Shown: positions 17,569 to 27,062, numbered from the stretch's first letter. The stretch is 49,340 nt of DNA from Psychrobacter sp. (GCA_029267175.1 JARIDJ010000069.1:1-49340), one strand, 5' to 3'. The notes: generated from the sequence alone by a model not told the origin. A program made the numbers and translations.

Positions 17569-18912
17569 ATGTCAGAAATGAAAGCTAATGCTTGTTATAA
17601 CCACCCTACAAATGGCTTGAGCAATGAGTCAAATCATAGCCAAAGTCCTAAAATCGGTGAGCTTGAGGTTACCAGTATTCCGCTAGCGCTCTATATCCAT
17701 ATCCCTTGGTGTATAAAAAAGTGTCCTTATTGCGATTTTAACTCGCATGAGCTGCCAGAGCATAGCTCCATATCTATGTATGATGAGTATGTCGATGCGC
17801 TGCTGGCTGATGCCAAGCTGCAGCAGCCTTTAGCGCAGGGGCGTAAACTCGTCTCGATATTCATCGGTGGCGGTACACCATCGCTATTGCCGATTCCTCA
17901 CTATCAACGTCTCTTTCACGGTCTGCGTCAGTGTTTTGATTTTTGCGATGATATTGAGATCACCATGGAGGCCAATCCAGGCACGCTTGAGCACGCGCCC
18001 TTTCGCGAGTATCTACAGGTAGGCATTAACCGCTTGTCTATTGGCGTGCAAAGCTTTAGTGCTGATAAGCTCAAAACCCTTGGGCGTATTCATGACCCAA
18101 AGCAAGCGCTAACGGCTATTCAGGCGGCGCGTGAAGCGGGTTTTAGTAGAGTCAATGTCGACTTAATGCACGGTCTGCCGCAGCAAAGCCTCGTCGAGGC
18201 GCTACACGATATTCAGTTAGCGCATGATACTGGCGCTACCCATATCTCTTGGTATCAGCTGACTATCGAGCCAAACACCGTATTTTATCGCGAACAGCCT
18301 ATCTTGCCTGATGAGGATAATTTAGCTGACATTGAAGAGGCAGGGCAGGCTTTGCTACAAAGCTTGGGTTATCAAAATTATGAAGTATCGGCTTGGGTAG
18401 GCAGGCTGGATAAGCCTTGTCGGCATAATCTCAATTATTGGCAATTTGGCGATTATTTAGCGATTGGCGCCGGCGCTCATGGCAAAGTGAGTATTAACCC
18501 GGCTAAACTTGCTAAAAAACACGTAGATTTATTTGACCAATCATCGATCGAGTCCGGTATTTATCGCTTTAGTAAGTCGCGTCTACCTAGAGATTATATT
18601 AATTATAAAGATTACGTTGACTACAAAGGCTTAAGAGATAACACTGAGCGCGTTATAGCTCCTAAAATGGTAGGTTGGCAGCCGATTGCTAATGATGAGA
18701 TGGTCAGTGAGTTTATGCTTAATGCATTAAGGCTACATGACGGGGTTACTTGGCAGTTGTTTGAGACGCGCACTGGTCTAAACTACAGCGCTATTGCCAA
18801 GCCGATAGAAAAATTAATTACCCAAAAGCTGCTTGTGGCGAATGCAAAAAAACTACAGACTACTAAGCTTGGTCAGCGCTATCTAAATCAGATATTACGA
18901 GAGTTTCTATAA
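17569..18912 (+). CDS. hemW: Radical SAM family heme chaperone HemW
   Basis: The 447-aa protein has the radical-SAM cluster motif C48-x3-C52-x2-C55 within IPWCIKKCPYCDFNSH. Phenylalanine follows the third cysteine spacing (CDF), as in HemW, rather than the fourth cysteine seen in coproporphyrinogen oxidase HemN. GGGTPSLLP and the C-terminal HemN domain are present. HemW is thought to deliver heme to respiratory enzymes, and annotation as coproporphyrinogen oxidase is a common error. About 38 residues precede the conserved core, longer than usual. A region around residues 325-370 rich in Tyr and Lys (DYINYKDYVDYKG) looks like a lineage-specific insert. Confidence 0.9.
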   Translation: MSEMKANACYNHPTNGLSNESNHSQSPKIGELEVTSIPLALYIHIPWCIKKCPYCDFNSHELPEHSSISMYDEYVDALLADAKLQQPLAQGRKLVSIFIGGGTPSLLPIPHYQRLFHGLRQCFDFCDDIEITMEANPGTLEHAPFREYLQVGINRLSIGVQSFSADKLKTLGRIHDPKQALTAIQAAREAGFSRVNVDLMHGLPQQSLVEALHDIQLAHDTGATHISWYQLTIEPNTVFYREQPILPDEDNLADIEEAGQALLQSLGYQNYEVSAWVGRLDKPCRHNLNYWQFGDYLAIGAGAHGKVSINPAKLAKKHVDLFDQSSIESGIYRFSKSRLPRDYINYKDYVDYKGLRDNTERVIAPKMVGWQPIANDEMVSEFMLNALRLHDGVTWQLFETRTGLNYSAIAKPIEKLITQKLLVANAKKLQTTKLGQRYLNQILREFL

Positions 18913-18945
18913 CTTAGTACCCCAAAAAAAAATAAGTAGATGCAA

Positions 18946-18980
18946 CTAAAAAAGACTTACCAAATTAATGATAAGTCTTT
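18946..18980 (-). terminator. Terminator of the entericidin-like gene
   Basis: The stem AAAGACTTA (18951-18959) with TAAGTCTTT (18972-18980) is followed on the - strand by TTTTTTAG. A second, AT-only 11-bp stem (18985-18995 with 19003-19013) overlaps the gene's stop codon just before it. Confidence 0.75.
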
Positions 18981-19003
18981 GAATAAAAATCTAAAAATGC
19001 TGT

Positions 19004-19144
19004 TTAGATTTTTTGCTTTACGTCAGTAGCGGTGTTGCTAACAGCATCACCAGCACTTGAGACGTCTTGGCCAAGACCTTTAAAAGTGTTGCAACCAGTC
19101 AATACAAACATAGCAGTCAAAGATGCGATTACTAATTTTTTCAT
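19004..19144 (-). CDS. Entericidin-like small lipoprotein, 46 aa
   Basis: The frame runs from ATG 19144 to TAA 19004, with a strong GAGGAAATAATT ribosome-binding site. The protein has a lysine-led signal peptide (MKKLVIASLTAMFVLTGC) with a lipobox, LTGC, giving lipidated Cys18. A short mature peptide rich in Gly, Ala, Ser and Asp follows (GLGQDVSSAGDAVSNTATDVKQKI). That is the layout of the entericidin A/B family. In E. coli these form an antidote/toxin pair linked to stress-induced lysis; here there is only one gene, so a simple envelope lipoprotein role is as likely. Confidence 0.85.
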   Translation of the reverse strand: MKKLVIASLTAMFVLTGCNTFKGLGQDVSSAGDAVSNTATDVKQKI

Positions 19145-19513
19145 AATTATTTCCTCAAAATGGATGGGTTATTTAAAATAATTTAAATGGCTTTAGGCGT
19201 TAAAATCATATTAATGTTAATCAAGATAAATAATAACAAAAGGCTAAAACCACCTATCAACATCAGGAAAAACAATAATTAACTTAGCTACAAGTTATCG
19301 ATATTGCCTTGCTATCCGATAAAGCCATCATAGTAAAAGTTAAAATCTATGCAAAGTATCAAAGTGTAATTATTAGCCATAAACTGTAACTTTTGATTAC
19401 CAACGAGTTAAATGGCTTTACCTTATTGAGAGCTAATAAAAAGCTATTTCAGCGCTAATTACCCTCCATTAATATTTAAGTAAACTACAAAACTACCTTT
19501 TTATGGACCTTCT
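19145..19513. promoter_or_regulatory. Divergent intergenic region between the lipoprotein gene and trmL
   Basis: This 369-nt AT-rich region should hold the promoters of both outward-facing genes. I see no gene, no repeat and no clear hairpin in it. Confidence 0.3.
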
Positions 19514-20062
19514 ATGACTATTCATATCGTACTCGTAGCTCCCAAAATGCCCAGCAACACAGGTAACATTATTCGTCTTTGTGCCAATAGTGGCGCGCAA
19601 CTACATTTAGTCAGACCCTTAGGCTTTGAGCTAGATGACAAAAAACTGCGCCGAGCGGGTTTGGATTACCATGAATATGCGCATTTGCAAGTGCATGAAG
19701 ACTGGGCGGCCGCTAAACAAGCGTTAAGCGTGGCTGACTGTCACATTATTACTGCTTTGACCACTAAGCTTAGCCGTCCCTTATACGATTATGATTTTGC
19801 TAAGCTGCCAAAACAGAAGGTTTTACCGAATGCCGCCTTGGTGTTTGGCTCAGAAACCTCAGGTTTAGCCGATAACATCCGCGCGGATATTGGCGCTGAT
19901 AATTGGCTGAGATTACCGATGCTACCGGACTCGCGCAGCCTAAACCTAGCCAATAGTGTAGCGATATGTCTATATGAGGTATGGCGTCAGCAAGGCTTTT
20001 ATGGTGATACAGGTCAAAGTATCGGTTATGATACTTTGAGTGTGTATAATCCAAAAGAATAA
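19514..20062 (+). CDS. trmL: tRNA (cytidine/uridine-34-2'-O)-methyltransferase TrmL
   Basis: The SPOUT-fold enzyme methylates the ribose of the wobble base in leucine tRNAs. The 182-aa protein opens IHIVLVAPKMPSNTGNIIRLCANSG. It carries the knot motifs LVFGSETSGL and LPMLPDSRSLNLANSVAI, which bind S-adenosylmethionine. Length is slightly above the usual ~157 because of a C-terminal extension (after EVWRQQGF). It is convergent with the tus operon. Confidence 0.93.
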   Translation: MTIHIVLVAPKMPSNTGNIIRLCANSGAQLHLVRPLGFELDDKKLRRAGLDYHEYAHLQVHEDWAAAKQALSVADCHIITALTTKLSRPLYDYDFAKLPKQKVLPNAALVFGSETSGLADNIRADIGADNWLRLPMLPDSRSLNLANSVAICLYEVWRQQGFYGDTGQSIGYDTLSVYNPKE

Positions 20063-20107
20063 TGGCGGCAGTTTAAAACGCGGTCTAAAGCTGTGCTTAA
20101 CTAATCT

Positions 20108-20449
20108 TTATAAGCAATTAGGCGGCTTTGGTAAGCCTGCTAGCCGATTGACATGGCGCGCGACTAAACCGGTATTAAAGAGCTGCTGCAGTTTTTGATT
20201 ACTTATATCTTGTTCAGGCAAAGTTTTTTGTAGCCATTTAATCAGCGGGCGGGTAGCTGGCGCATGATTGAATTTGTCAAAGAATTCTCGTACTTGCAGC
20301 AATACTTGTAAATGCTCATCAGTTAATTCGACTGCCAAAGTATCTGCTAGCTGCTGAGCAATAACCGGTGTCCAAAGACGGTGATCGCAAAGATGACCGT
20401 CTTGATCTAAAGTGAGAGTCGCCAAAGTAACAAAATCATCATTATTCAT
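20108..20449 (-). CDS. tusE: Sulfur relay protein TusE/DsrC
   Basis: The 113-aa protein ends GLPKPPNCL, with the essential penultimate cysteine C112 that receives persulfide sulfur from TusBCD and passes it to MnmA for 2-thiouridine formation in tRNA. The body (WTPVIAQQLAD, HLQVLLQVREFFDKFNHAPATRPL) is typical of DsrC/TusE. It overlaps the end of tusB by 4 nt and is the last gene of the tus operon. Confidence 0.93.
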   Translation of the reverse strand: MNNDDFVTLATLTLDQDGHLCDHRLWTPVIAQQLADTLAVELTDEHLQVLLQVREFFDKFNHAPATRPLIKWLQKTLPEQDISNQKLQQLFNTGLVARHVNRLAGLPKPPNCL

Positions 20450-20775
20450 AAGCTAATCGTCACTACCTTATCAAATTGGCTGTCTTGTGTGAGCTTGACC
20501 CACTCAACGTCGTTCATGACTTTATCAATTTTGGTCTCAAGCTTGAGTTTTGCGGTAGTAGTCTCGCCAAGCTGTGAGATATCATCTGCTAAAGCATAAA
20601 TAGCGCTTATCCCTACTATCTCTTTCTCATTTAAATAAGCTTTTAGCCAATCGATAAAAGCCACTGTGCTGCCTAATAACAATAGACTGTCTCCTCTACG
20701 CCAAGTGAGAGCAAGCTGATCGGTACTGCGTCGCAGGTTATCCATAGTGCTATGCAATTGATATAAAGTGGCCAT
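20446..20775 (-). CDS. tusB: Sulfur relay protein TusB/DsrH-like
   Basis: The 109-aa protein is weakly conserved but has the DsrH fold pattern (MATLYQLHSTM start, GDSLLLLGSTVAF, YALADDISQLG). It has the right position between tusC and tusE. TusB joins TusC and TusD in a hexamer that carries sulfur for tRNA 2-thiolation. No cysteine is visible in it; TusB is not the cysteine donor in the E. coli complex. A 130-nt gap separates it from tusC, unusual inside this operon. Confidence 0.8.
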   Translation of the reverse strand: MATLYQLHSTMDNLRRSTDQLALTWRRGDSLLLLGSTVAFIDWLKAYLNEKEIVGISAIYALADDISQLGETTTAKLKLETKIDKVMNDVEWVKLTQDSQFDKVVTISL

Positions 20776-20905
20776 AAAATTATCCGTAGAGCTTTAAAAT
20801 AGTTTATTAGAGTAATCAATTTTTATAATAAAAGGGACTAAATAAAAGGTGTCAAATAAAAAGTATTAGATAAAAAAGCACCTTTAAAAGCACCTTGAAA
20901 TTATA

Positions 20906-21229
20906 TTAAAAAGTCAGTATTTGCTCAAAATAATTGGCGTCAATAACCTCAGGAACTAGCGTTAATTGAGTAGCCAAATCATTAGGTAACATACCTGTGA
21001 GCCAGCCGCTAAAGACATCATCTGGCAGCCAAGCGGCAGGCATATCATATAGCTCTAACGATTGAATCATGCCATGCAAACGTGATTTGGGCTGCATCAA
21101 TAAGCCAAACACTGGCGCATCCAGATACAGCTGCACTTCATGACCAAAAGTTGCCAACGTCAAAGCTAAGGCGCAGCCTTCATAGCTTGCCATCTCAGTC
21201 GGAGTGCGCAGTTGAATCAACAGTTTCAT
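20906..21229 (-). CDS. tusC: Sulfur relay protein TusC/DsrF
   Basis: The 107-aa DsrE-superfamily protein has SYEGCALALTLATFGHEVQLYLDAPVF-type sequence and the DMPAAWLPDD segment expected of TusC. It lies 9 nt downstream of tusD and upstream of tusB, so operon position supports the assignment. Role: structural partner in the TusBCD sulfur-transfer complex. Confidence 0.85.
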   Translation of the reverse strand: MKLLIQLRTPTEMASYEGCALALTLATFGHEVQLYLDAPVFGLLMQPKSRLHGMIQSLELYDMPAAWLPDDVFSGWLTGMLPNDLATQLTLVPEVIDANYFEQILTF

Positions 21230-21238
21230 GATAAATCC

Positions 21239-21658
21239 TTAAAATGAGATTAGGCGACTATGGGTTTGTAGCATCATAGCCAGCTCACTTAGTCCTACTA
21301 ATTCAAAGCCACTGGCCAAGTTATCACCGCTTAACTGATGACGAGCACTGTTATCACTATCACTGACGCCGCGGCTAAGTGCGGTGCTGACGCATACCGG
21401 TAAAGTGACATTATGCTCAGCAGCTAGCGTTTGCCAGGCTTGGGTTAAGTCAAGCTGATCGGCTGATTGCCAGCGCAAGCGATTTGCCAAAGGCGCGGCA
21501 TCTGCATAAAAGAACAGCTGCAAGTTTGGCTGATGACTATTATCAGCCTTAGTCTTATCAGCTTCATCATTGAGTAAAGCTTGCGCGTAACGCAGGGCCA
21601 AGTGAGCTAGCGGATGGCTAGGATCTTTAGTGATTAGCAAGGTAGTATTGGTAGTCAT
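21239..21658 (-). CDS. tusD: Sulfur relay protein TusD/DsrE
   Basis: The 139-aa protein has the DsrE fold and the active cysteine C89 in LPVCVSTALSRGV, which accepts sulfur from TusA and hands it to TusE. The N-terminus DPSHPLAHLALRYAQALL is typical. It is the first gene of the tusDCBE operon. The promoter should lie in the 235 nt between it and the divergent glnE. Confidence 0.92.
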   Translation of the reverse strand: MTTNTTLLITKDPSHPLAHLALRYAQALLNDEADKTKADNSHQPNLQLFFYADAAPLANRLRWQSADQLDLTQAWQTLAAEHNVTLPVCVSTALSRGVSDSDNSARHQLSGDNLASGFELVGLSELAMMLQTHSRLISF

Positions 21659-21893
21659 AAGTTAAGTATCACAAAGTTATGCAAGTTATAAAAGCGGCGT
21701 TATAAAAGTAAGATTGGCTTTGTTTCTAAGATTCTAAATAATGTCTTATTTACCGACTATATTATCATCGTTTTTTTTATAAGCAGAAAAAGTATCAATA
21801 ATATGGTTATGACAGTTTCGCTGAGGTTTTCAAGCTTTATTGAAGTATGCGTTATGCTAACATAAAGCCAATCTATGCCAAGGGGTTTTTACT

Positions 21894-24770
21894 ATGTTAT
21901 CTGCGTTATCTGCCGTATCATCGGCAACGCCCAATACTACTGGCTATCAGCCTAGCGCTGAGCAGCTACAAGCTTTGCAAATGGCTAGTGAGTTTGCCTA
22001 TCAGATATGGCAGAGTCGGACAATATCGTGTCAGACTTTTTTGCGTAGTTATCCTTTGGATCAAACGTTGACGCGTCAACAAATCGACGATCTTATTCAA
22101 GATTATACGCTAGATGATAATTATCAAACTGCCGATGAGCCCAACGTTATGAGCGGCCTGCGCGCTTTGCGTAATTTACTAATGATGCGCTGGATTTGGC
22201 AAGATGCTCTTAGTGCTATTACGCTTGAGCAGCTAACTGATGAGCTGTCTGAGTTTGCCGACGGCTGCATCTTATTCGCTAAAGAGTATACTTATGAGCA
22301 GCTGATTGTTAAGTATGGCAAACCTACTTTCATGGATGAAAAAGGCGCGCTGCAAGTAGATGATATGGCGATTATGGCGATGGGAAAATTAGGCGCCCAT
22401 GAGCTTAATTTATCTAGCGATATTGATTTAGTGTTTATTCATCAAGCTCGTGGTATGACCGATGGCGATAAGGCTAAAGGCACGCGTAGTATCGATAACA
22501 AGCGCTTTATGACGCGCCTTGGTCAAGGCATTATCAGGCTATTGGATAATAATACTGCCGATGGTTTTGTGTTTCGAGTCGATATGCGCTTGCGTCCTTG
22601 GGGCGATGGTAGCGATTTGGCTATTCATCTCTCAGCGCTGCAAAAGTATTTTGCCAATCATGGCCGTGCTTGGGAGCGATTTGCTTGGCTCAAAGCAAGG
22701 GTAGTAGGGCAAGTAGAGCTCCGTTTTTATAATCAGCTACAAGCGTTAGTTAAGCCCTTTGTGTTTCGCTATTATGTGGATTATAGCGCCTTTGCTGCGC
22801 TTAGAGAGATGAAGTCTTTGATCCAAAACCAAGTGGCTCAGCGCGAGGATTTAGATAATATTAAGCTTGGCGCCGGCGGTATTCGTGATATCGAGTTTAT
22901 TGTACAAGCCTTTCAGCTTATCTATGGCGGCCGTCATCCCCAGCTGCAAGTCAAATCTTGCTTGCAGGCTATGCAAGCATTATGCGAGCTTGAATATCTA
23001 GATCCGGCTACTTATCAGCAACTACAAGCCGCTTACCGGTTTTTACGTCGGCTTGAGCATGGCATTCAAGCCATTAATGATCAGCAAACTCAGCGATTAC
23101 CTCAGGATAACTACTGGCGACACAACTTAGCAATTACTCTAGGCTTTGAGGATTGGGCAGGGTTATTAGCAAAGCTAAATGCGCACCGCGATAACGTCAA
23201 TGTACCCTTTGAGCGCATGGTCACTGAACGGCAAATGCCTACCAAAGATGATACGCTACCTGAGCCTGATAATCTTGATGAACAACTAGCGAAGCTTAAT
23301 ACCATATTGAGCGAGGACAATCGTGCTCATCTACAAGCTTTTTGGGAGTCTAAAATGATTGCCAATCTCAGTGCTGAGGCACGCGAGCGTTTAGATGATG
23401 CCTATCCGGTCATCGTTCATGCGCTACTTGCTCACCAAGAGCAGCTGCAACTAGCCAATACCGCTTTGCCGCGTCTGATTAATCTGCTAGAGGCGATTTG
23501 CCGCCGCTCCATCTATTTGGTGATGATCGCTGAAAACCCTAACGCCACCGTTGAGCTGATTCCTATGCTCTCCGCGAGCCCATGGATTGCTAATGAGCTG
23601 GCGCGTTATCCGGTACTGCTCGATACTTTTTTGCAGCAGCGCTATCGTCATCTGCCGGACAAGCTTGAGCTACGAGATATCCTGCGTCAGCGCTTGCTCC
23701 GCGTTGAGCCAAGCGATGAAGAAGAACTACTAAGCGTACTTAGATTGTTCAAAAAAAATCAAGTATTAGCGGTAGCTGCTAGTGATGTGTTGGCAGAGCG
23801 GCCAATTATGAAAGTCTCAGACTCGCTAACTTATATTGCCGCTGTAGTGTTAGAGGCGGCACTTGAGCGCGCTTTTGCAGAATTGGTCAAACGTTACGGT
23901 TATCCTATCGGCAAAGATGGTGATCCGGTGACAGAAGCGGACTGCGGGTTTGCTATTATCGGCTACGGTAAGCTTGGTGGTCTTGAGCTGTCTTATTCCT
24001 CCGATCTAGATCTAGTGTTTTTGCATCAGATCAAAGAGCAGGGTATGACCACGGGCAGCAAGTCAGTGAGTGGTATGAAGTTTGCCGCGCGCTTGGCACA
24101 AAAGCTGATGACTTATCTTAATACCCAAACTCGTGATGGCCGCGCCTATGAGATTGATATGCGCCTGCGCCCCTCTGGCAATGCGGGCATGATGATCGTC
24201 TCTTGCCATGCGTTTGAGACTTATCAGCGTGATAAAGCTTGGGCTTGGGAGCACCAAGCGCTAGTTCGGGCTAGAGCGATTTGCGGCGATAGGCGCGTAA
24301 CCGCAAGATTTGTAGATATTCGCCGCGAAGTATTGTCGCTACCCCGTACCCTTGATGAGGTGCGCTTGGAGGTGACCCGTATGCGCTTAAAGATGCAGCG
24401 GCATTTGGGCAGTAGTCGCACCGCGCAGCGCGAGGGCAAGTTTGATCTAAAACAAGACGCCGGCGGCATTGTCGATATTGAATTCTTAGCACAGTTTGCC
24501 GTCTTAGCTTACGCGCACGATTATCCAAGCCTTACCAAATGGAGCGATAATGTACGCATCTTTGAGGAGATGGCCAAGCTTGGTATTTGGGAAGAAAAAG
24601 TCTGCCAAGACTTGACCGATGCGTATCTGCGCATACGTGCGGCGACTCATCAGCTTGCATTAGCTGAACAATCTGTCTTAGTAGATGAAACGCTATGGAT
24701 TGAGACCCGTACGCTGGTACAAAATCAATGGCAGCATTTGATGGGCGTAGTCGATATCGATGAAGGATAA
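21894..24770 (+). CDS. glnE: Glutamine synthetase adenylyltransferase/deadenylase
   Basis: GlnE adds and removes AMP on glutamine synthetase, turning nitrogen assimilation down or up according to PII state. The 958-aa protein has two nucleotidyltransferase domains. The first has MGKLGAHELNLSSDIDLVF (about 163-181), the deadenylase half. The second has GYGKLGGLELSYSSDLDLVF (about 690-709), the adenylylating half. Each half has its downstream helical domain. AAGGGG lies 8 nt upstream of ATG 21894. Length is normal. ilvE follows after 202 nt. Confidence 0.97.
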   Translation: MLSALSAVSSATPNTTGYQPSAEQLQALQMASEFAYQIWQSRTISCQTFLRSYPLDQTLTRQQIDDLIQDYTLDDNYQTADEPNVMSGLRALRNLLMMRWIWQDALSAITLEQLTDELSEFADGCILFAKEYTYEQLIVKYGKPTFMDEKGALQVDDMAIMAMGKLGAHELNLSSDIDLVFIHQARGMTDGDKAKGTRSIDNKRFMTRLGQGIIRLLDNNTADGFVFRVDMRLRPWGDGSDLAIHLSALQKYFANHGRAWERFAWLKARVVGQVELRFYNQLQALVKPFVFRYYVDYSAFAALREMKSLIQNQVAQREDLDNIKLGAGGIRDIEFIVQAFQLIYGGRHPQLQVKSCLQAMQALCELEYLDPATYQQLQAAYRFLRRLEHGIQAINDQQTQRLPQDNYWRHNLAITLGFEDWAGLLAKLNAHRDNVNVPFERMVTERQMPTKDDTLPEPDNLDEQLAKLNTILSEDNRAHLQAFWESKMIANLSAEARERLDDAYPVIVHALLAHQEQLQLANTALPRLINLLEAICRRSIYLVMIAENPNATVELIPMLSASPWIANELARYPVLLDTFLQQRYRHLPDKLELRDILRQRLLRVEPSDEEELLSVLRLFKKNQVLAVAASDVLAERPIMKVSDSLTYIAAVVLEAALERAFAELVKRYGYPIGKDGDPVTEADCGFAIIGYGKLGGLELSYSSDLDLVFLHQIKEQGMTTGSKSVSGMKFAARLAQKLMTYLNTQTRDGRAYEIDMRLRPSGNAGMMIVSCHAFETYQRDKAWAWEHQALVRARAICGDRRVTARFVDIRREVLSLPRTLDEVRLEVTRMRLKMQRHLGSSRTAQREGKFDLKQDAGGIVDIEFLAQFAVLAYAHDYPSLTKWSDNVRIFEEMAKLGIWEEKVCQDLTDAYLRIRAATHQLALAEQSVLVDETLWIETRTLVQNQWQHLMGVVDIDEG

Positions 24771-24868
24771 ATAAAAGCTAGATGATATTTATATAAAGAC
24801 TTGGCTATACTCATGAATAAAAGCTATCAGTAAGGAAAATAAAATAATTTATTTGCGGCGGCTGCCAG

Positions 24869-24877
24869 TGCTATAAT
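24869..24877 (+). promoter_or_regulatory. Extended -10 promoter element for ilvE
   Basis: TG at 24869-24870, one base, then a consensus TATAAT (24872-24877) make an extended -10 element about 95 nt upstream of ilvE. The -35 region is weak, as is usual for this promoter class. Confidence 0.5.
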
Positions 24878-24972
24878 CAGCTCAATTTGAACGATTAAAT
24901 TTAGAATTTACTTGTTAACTCACTACCCAACTCAATAAAAAGTTAGACAATAGCTAACCTAAGGACAATTGC

Positions 24973-25902
24973 ATGAATATGGCTACACAAGACGGCAAGC
25001 TTTGGATGAACGGCACCATAATTAACCAGCCTGATGCCAAAATCCATGTTTTAACTCACAGTTTGCACTATGGCATAGCGGTGTTCGAAGGAGTTCGAGC
25101 TTATCAAGCCGATGATAAGCGTACCGCTGTTTTTCGTCTAAAAGAGCACACTGAGCGTCTGTTAGGATCAGCAAAAATATTCCAATTAGAAGTCCCGTTC
25201 GATCAGGCCACACTTGAGCAAGCGCATAAAGATGTGGTCAAACAAAACAATTTAGCTGAGGCTTATATTCGTCCGCTGATATGGGTAGGCGCTGAAAAAC
25301 TAGGACTCTCGGCACATACCAATAGCGTTAATGCTATGGTTGCCGCTTGGCACTGGGGTGCTTATCTGGGCGAGGAGGGCATCCAAAACGGTATCCGCGT
25401 TAAGACCTCCTCTTACACTCATCATTTGCCGAACGTCACTATGTGTAAGGCCAAAGCCTCAAGCAACTATCCAGTCTCTATCATGGCCAATCGTGAAGTG
25501 ACGCGTAACGGCTACGATGAAGCGATTATGATGGACTCACAAGGCTACGTTTGCCAAGGCTCAGGCGAGAACTTATTTTTAGTCAAAAACGGCGAGCTGC
25601 ACACACCAGATCTAGCGGGCGGCGCGCTTGACGGTATTACCCGTCGTACTATTATTCAGTTCGCAGCCGATCTTGGCATCAAAGTCACTGAGCGCCGTAT
25701 CACTCGTGATGAGTTCTACCTTGCTGATGAGATCTTTATGACAGGGACTGCTGCTGAGGTCACGCCGATCCGTGAGTATGATGATCGCGTCATTGGTAAT
25801 GGCGGGCGCGGTGAGATCACTGAAAAGCTGCAAACTTTATACTTTGATGTCGTGCACGGGCGCAATGAGCAGTATATGGATTGGTTAAGTTTTATTGATT
25901 AA
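24973..25902 (+). CDS. ilvE: Branched-chain amino acid aminotransferase
   Basis: IlvE performs the last transamination in valine, leucine and isoleucine synthesis using pyridoxal phosphate. The 309-aa protein has the fold-type IV features HYGIAVFEGVRAY near the start, the likely Schiff-base lysine K161 in KAKASSNYPVSIM, and GSGENLFLVKNGEL. FMTGTAAEVTPI binds the cofactor phosphate. Length is typical. In Acinetobacter this gene marks one edge of the outer-core lipooligosaccharide locus, as it seems to here. Confidence 0.97.
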   Translation: MNMATQDGKLWMNGTIINQPDAKIHVLTHSLHYGIAVFEGVRAYQADDKRTAVFRLKEHTERLLGSAKIFQLEVPFDQATLEQAHKDVVKQNNLAEAYIRPLIWVGAEKLGLSAHTNSVNAMVAAWHWGAYLGEEGIQNGIRVKTSSYTHHLPNVTMCKAKASSNYPVSIMANREVTRNGYDEAIMMDSQGYVCQGSGENLFLVKNGELHTPDLAGGALDGITRRTIIQFAADLGIKVTERRITRDEFYLADEIFMTGTAAEVTPIREYDDRVIGNGGRGEITEKLQTLYFDVVHGRNEQYMDWLSFID

Positions 25903-25905
25903 TTT

Positions 25906-25935
25906 TTGTCAAACAAAGTCCATACCTGTTATCAT
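25906..25935 (+). promoter_or_regulatory. Candidate promoter for the sugar operon
   Basis: TTGTCA (25906-25911) and an extended -10, TG-T-TATCAT (25927-25935), with 18 nt between the hexamers, lie just after the ilvE stop. A transcript from here would run at once through the hairpin at 25951-25983. Confidence 0.45.
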
Positions 25936-25950
25936 ATTTAAGAAATACAG

Positions 25951-25983
25951 AAGCTAAGACCTTTATAGGTTCTTAGCTTTTTA
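25951..25983 (+). terminator. Terminator downstream of ilvE
   Basis: The stem AAGCTAAGA (25951-25959) with TCTTAGCTT (25971-25979), closing a loop with further CCT/AGG pairing, is followed by TTTATT. It separates ilvE from rfbB. Confidence 0.8.
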
Positions 25984-26003
25984 TTAGGCAAGAGTATATT
26001 TAT

Positions 26004-27062
26004 ATGAGAATACTAGTTACCGGTGGCGCAGGATTTATTGGTTCTGCCTTAATACGGCATATTATAAAGAACACTACTGATAATGTTTTAAATATCGATA
26101 AGCTTACTTATGCGGGTAACTTAGAGTCGCTTAGCGAGGTTTCTGAAAGTTCTAGATATAGCTTTCGACAGATTGACATCTGCGATAAGCAGGCTCTAGA
26201 GCAGTCTTTTGCAGACTTCAATCCCAATATCGTCATGCATCTAGCAGCAGAATCGCATGTAGACCGATCCATTGATGGACCGGCTGAGTTCATTAGTACC
26301 AATATTGTTGGGACTTATAACCTGTTAGAAGTGGCTCGTCACTATTGGCAAGATTTAAATGATAAAGACAAAGGGAAATTCAAGTTTCACCATATCTCTA
26401 CAGACGAAGTTTATGGTGATCTAGAGAATACAACAGATCTGTTTACTGAATCTACTGCTTATGCGCCAAGTTCTCCTTACTCAGCGTCTAAAGCTAGCTC
26501 TGACCATCTAGTAAGGGCGTGGCATCGTACTTATGGTTTACCAATAGTTATTACCAATTGCTCAAATAACTATGGTCCTTATCATTTTCCAGAAAAGCTT
26601 ATTCCTTTAGTAATTCTCAATGCTTTGGAGGGTAAACCGTTACCTATTTATGGTAAAGGGGATCAAATACGAGACTGGCTATTTGTAGAAGACCATGCAA
26701 GAGCGCTGTACAAAGTAGTGACAGTAGGTAAAATAGGCGAAACTTACAATATCGGTGGTCACAATGAAAAACAAAATATCGAAGTGGTAAAGACTATTTG
26801 TCAGATATTAGATGAACTAAAGCCACAAGCTAATAACAAACTCTACGACTCATTAATTACTTATGTAAAAGATCGTCCAGGTCATGACATGCGTTATGCT
26901 ATAGACGCTAGTAAAATAAAAAATGAGTTAGGTTGGGTTCCAAAAGAGACATTTGAGAGTGGTATTCGTAAAACAGTTGAGTGGTATTTGTATAATTTAG
27001 AATGGTGCCGCCGAGTTCAAGATGGCAGCTATCAACGCGAAAGATTAGGAGTAGGACAATAA
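26004..27062 (+). CDS. rfbB: dTDP-glucose 4,6-dehydratase
   Basis: RfbB (RmlB) converts dTDP-glucose to dTDP-4-keto-6-deoxyglucose, the branch point for many deoxysugars. The 352-aa extended SDR has the NAD loop TGGAGFIG (6-13), the catalytic TDE (133-135) and YSASK with Y159 and K163. The stop is directly followed by the rfbA start. It is the first gene of the left arm of the surface-sugar locus. No rfbC or rfbD (rhamnose genes) follow, so the product is diverted to another sugar. Confidence 0.97.
   Translation: MRILVTGGAGFIGSALIRHIIKNTTDNVLNIDKLTYAGNLESLSEVSESSRYSFRQIDICDKQALEQSFADFNPNIVMHLAAESHVDRSIDGPAEFISTNIVGTYNLLEVARHYWQDLNDKDKGKFKFHHISTDEVYGDLENTTDLFTESTAYAPSSPYSASKASSDHLVRAWHRTYGLPIVITNCSNNYGPYHFPEKLIPLVILNALEGKPLPIYGKGDQIRDWLFVEDHARALYKVVTVGKIGETYNIGGHNEKQNIEVVKTICQILDELKPQANNKLYDSLITYVKDRPGHDMRYAIDASKIKNELGWVPKETFESGIRKTVEWYLYNLEWCRRVQDGSYQRERLGVGQ

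Noticed and set aside
21847..22071. 74-aa frame overlapping the start of glnE
   Set aside because: It overlaps the coding start of glnE in another frame, while glnE has the proper ribosome-binding site and conserved sequence.
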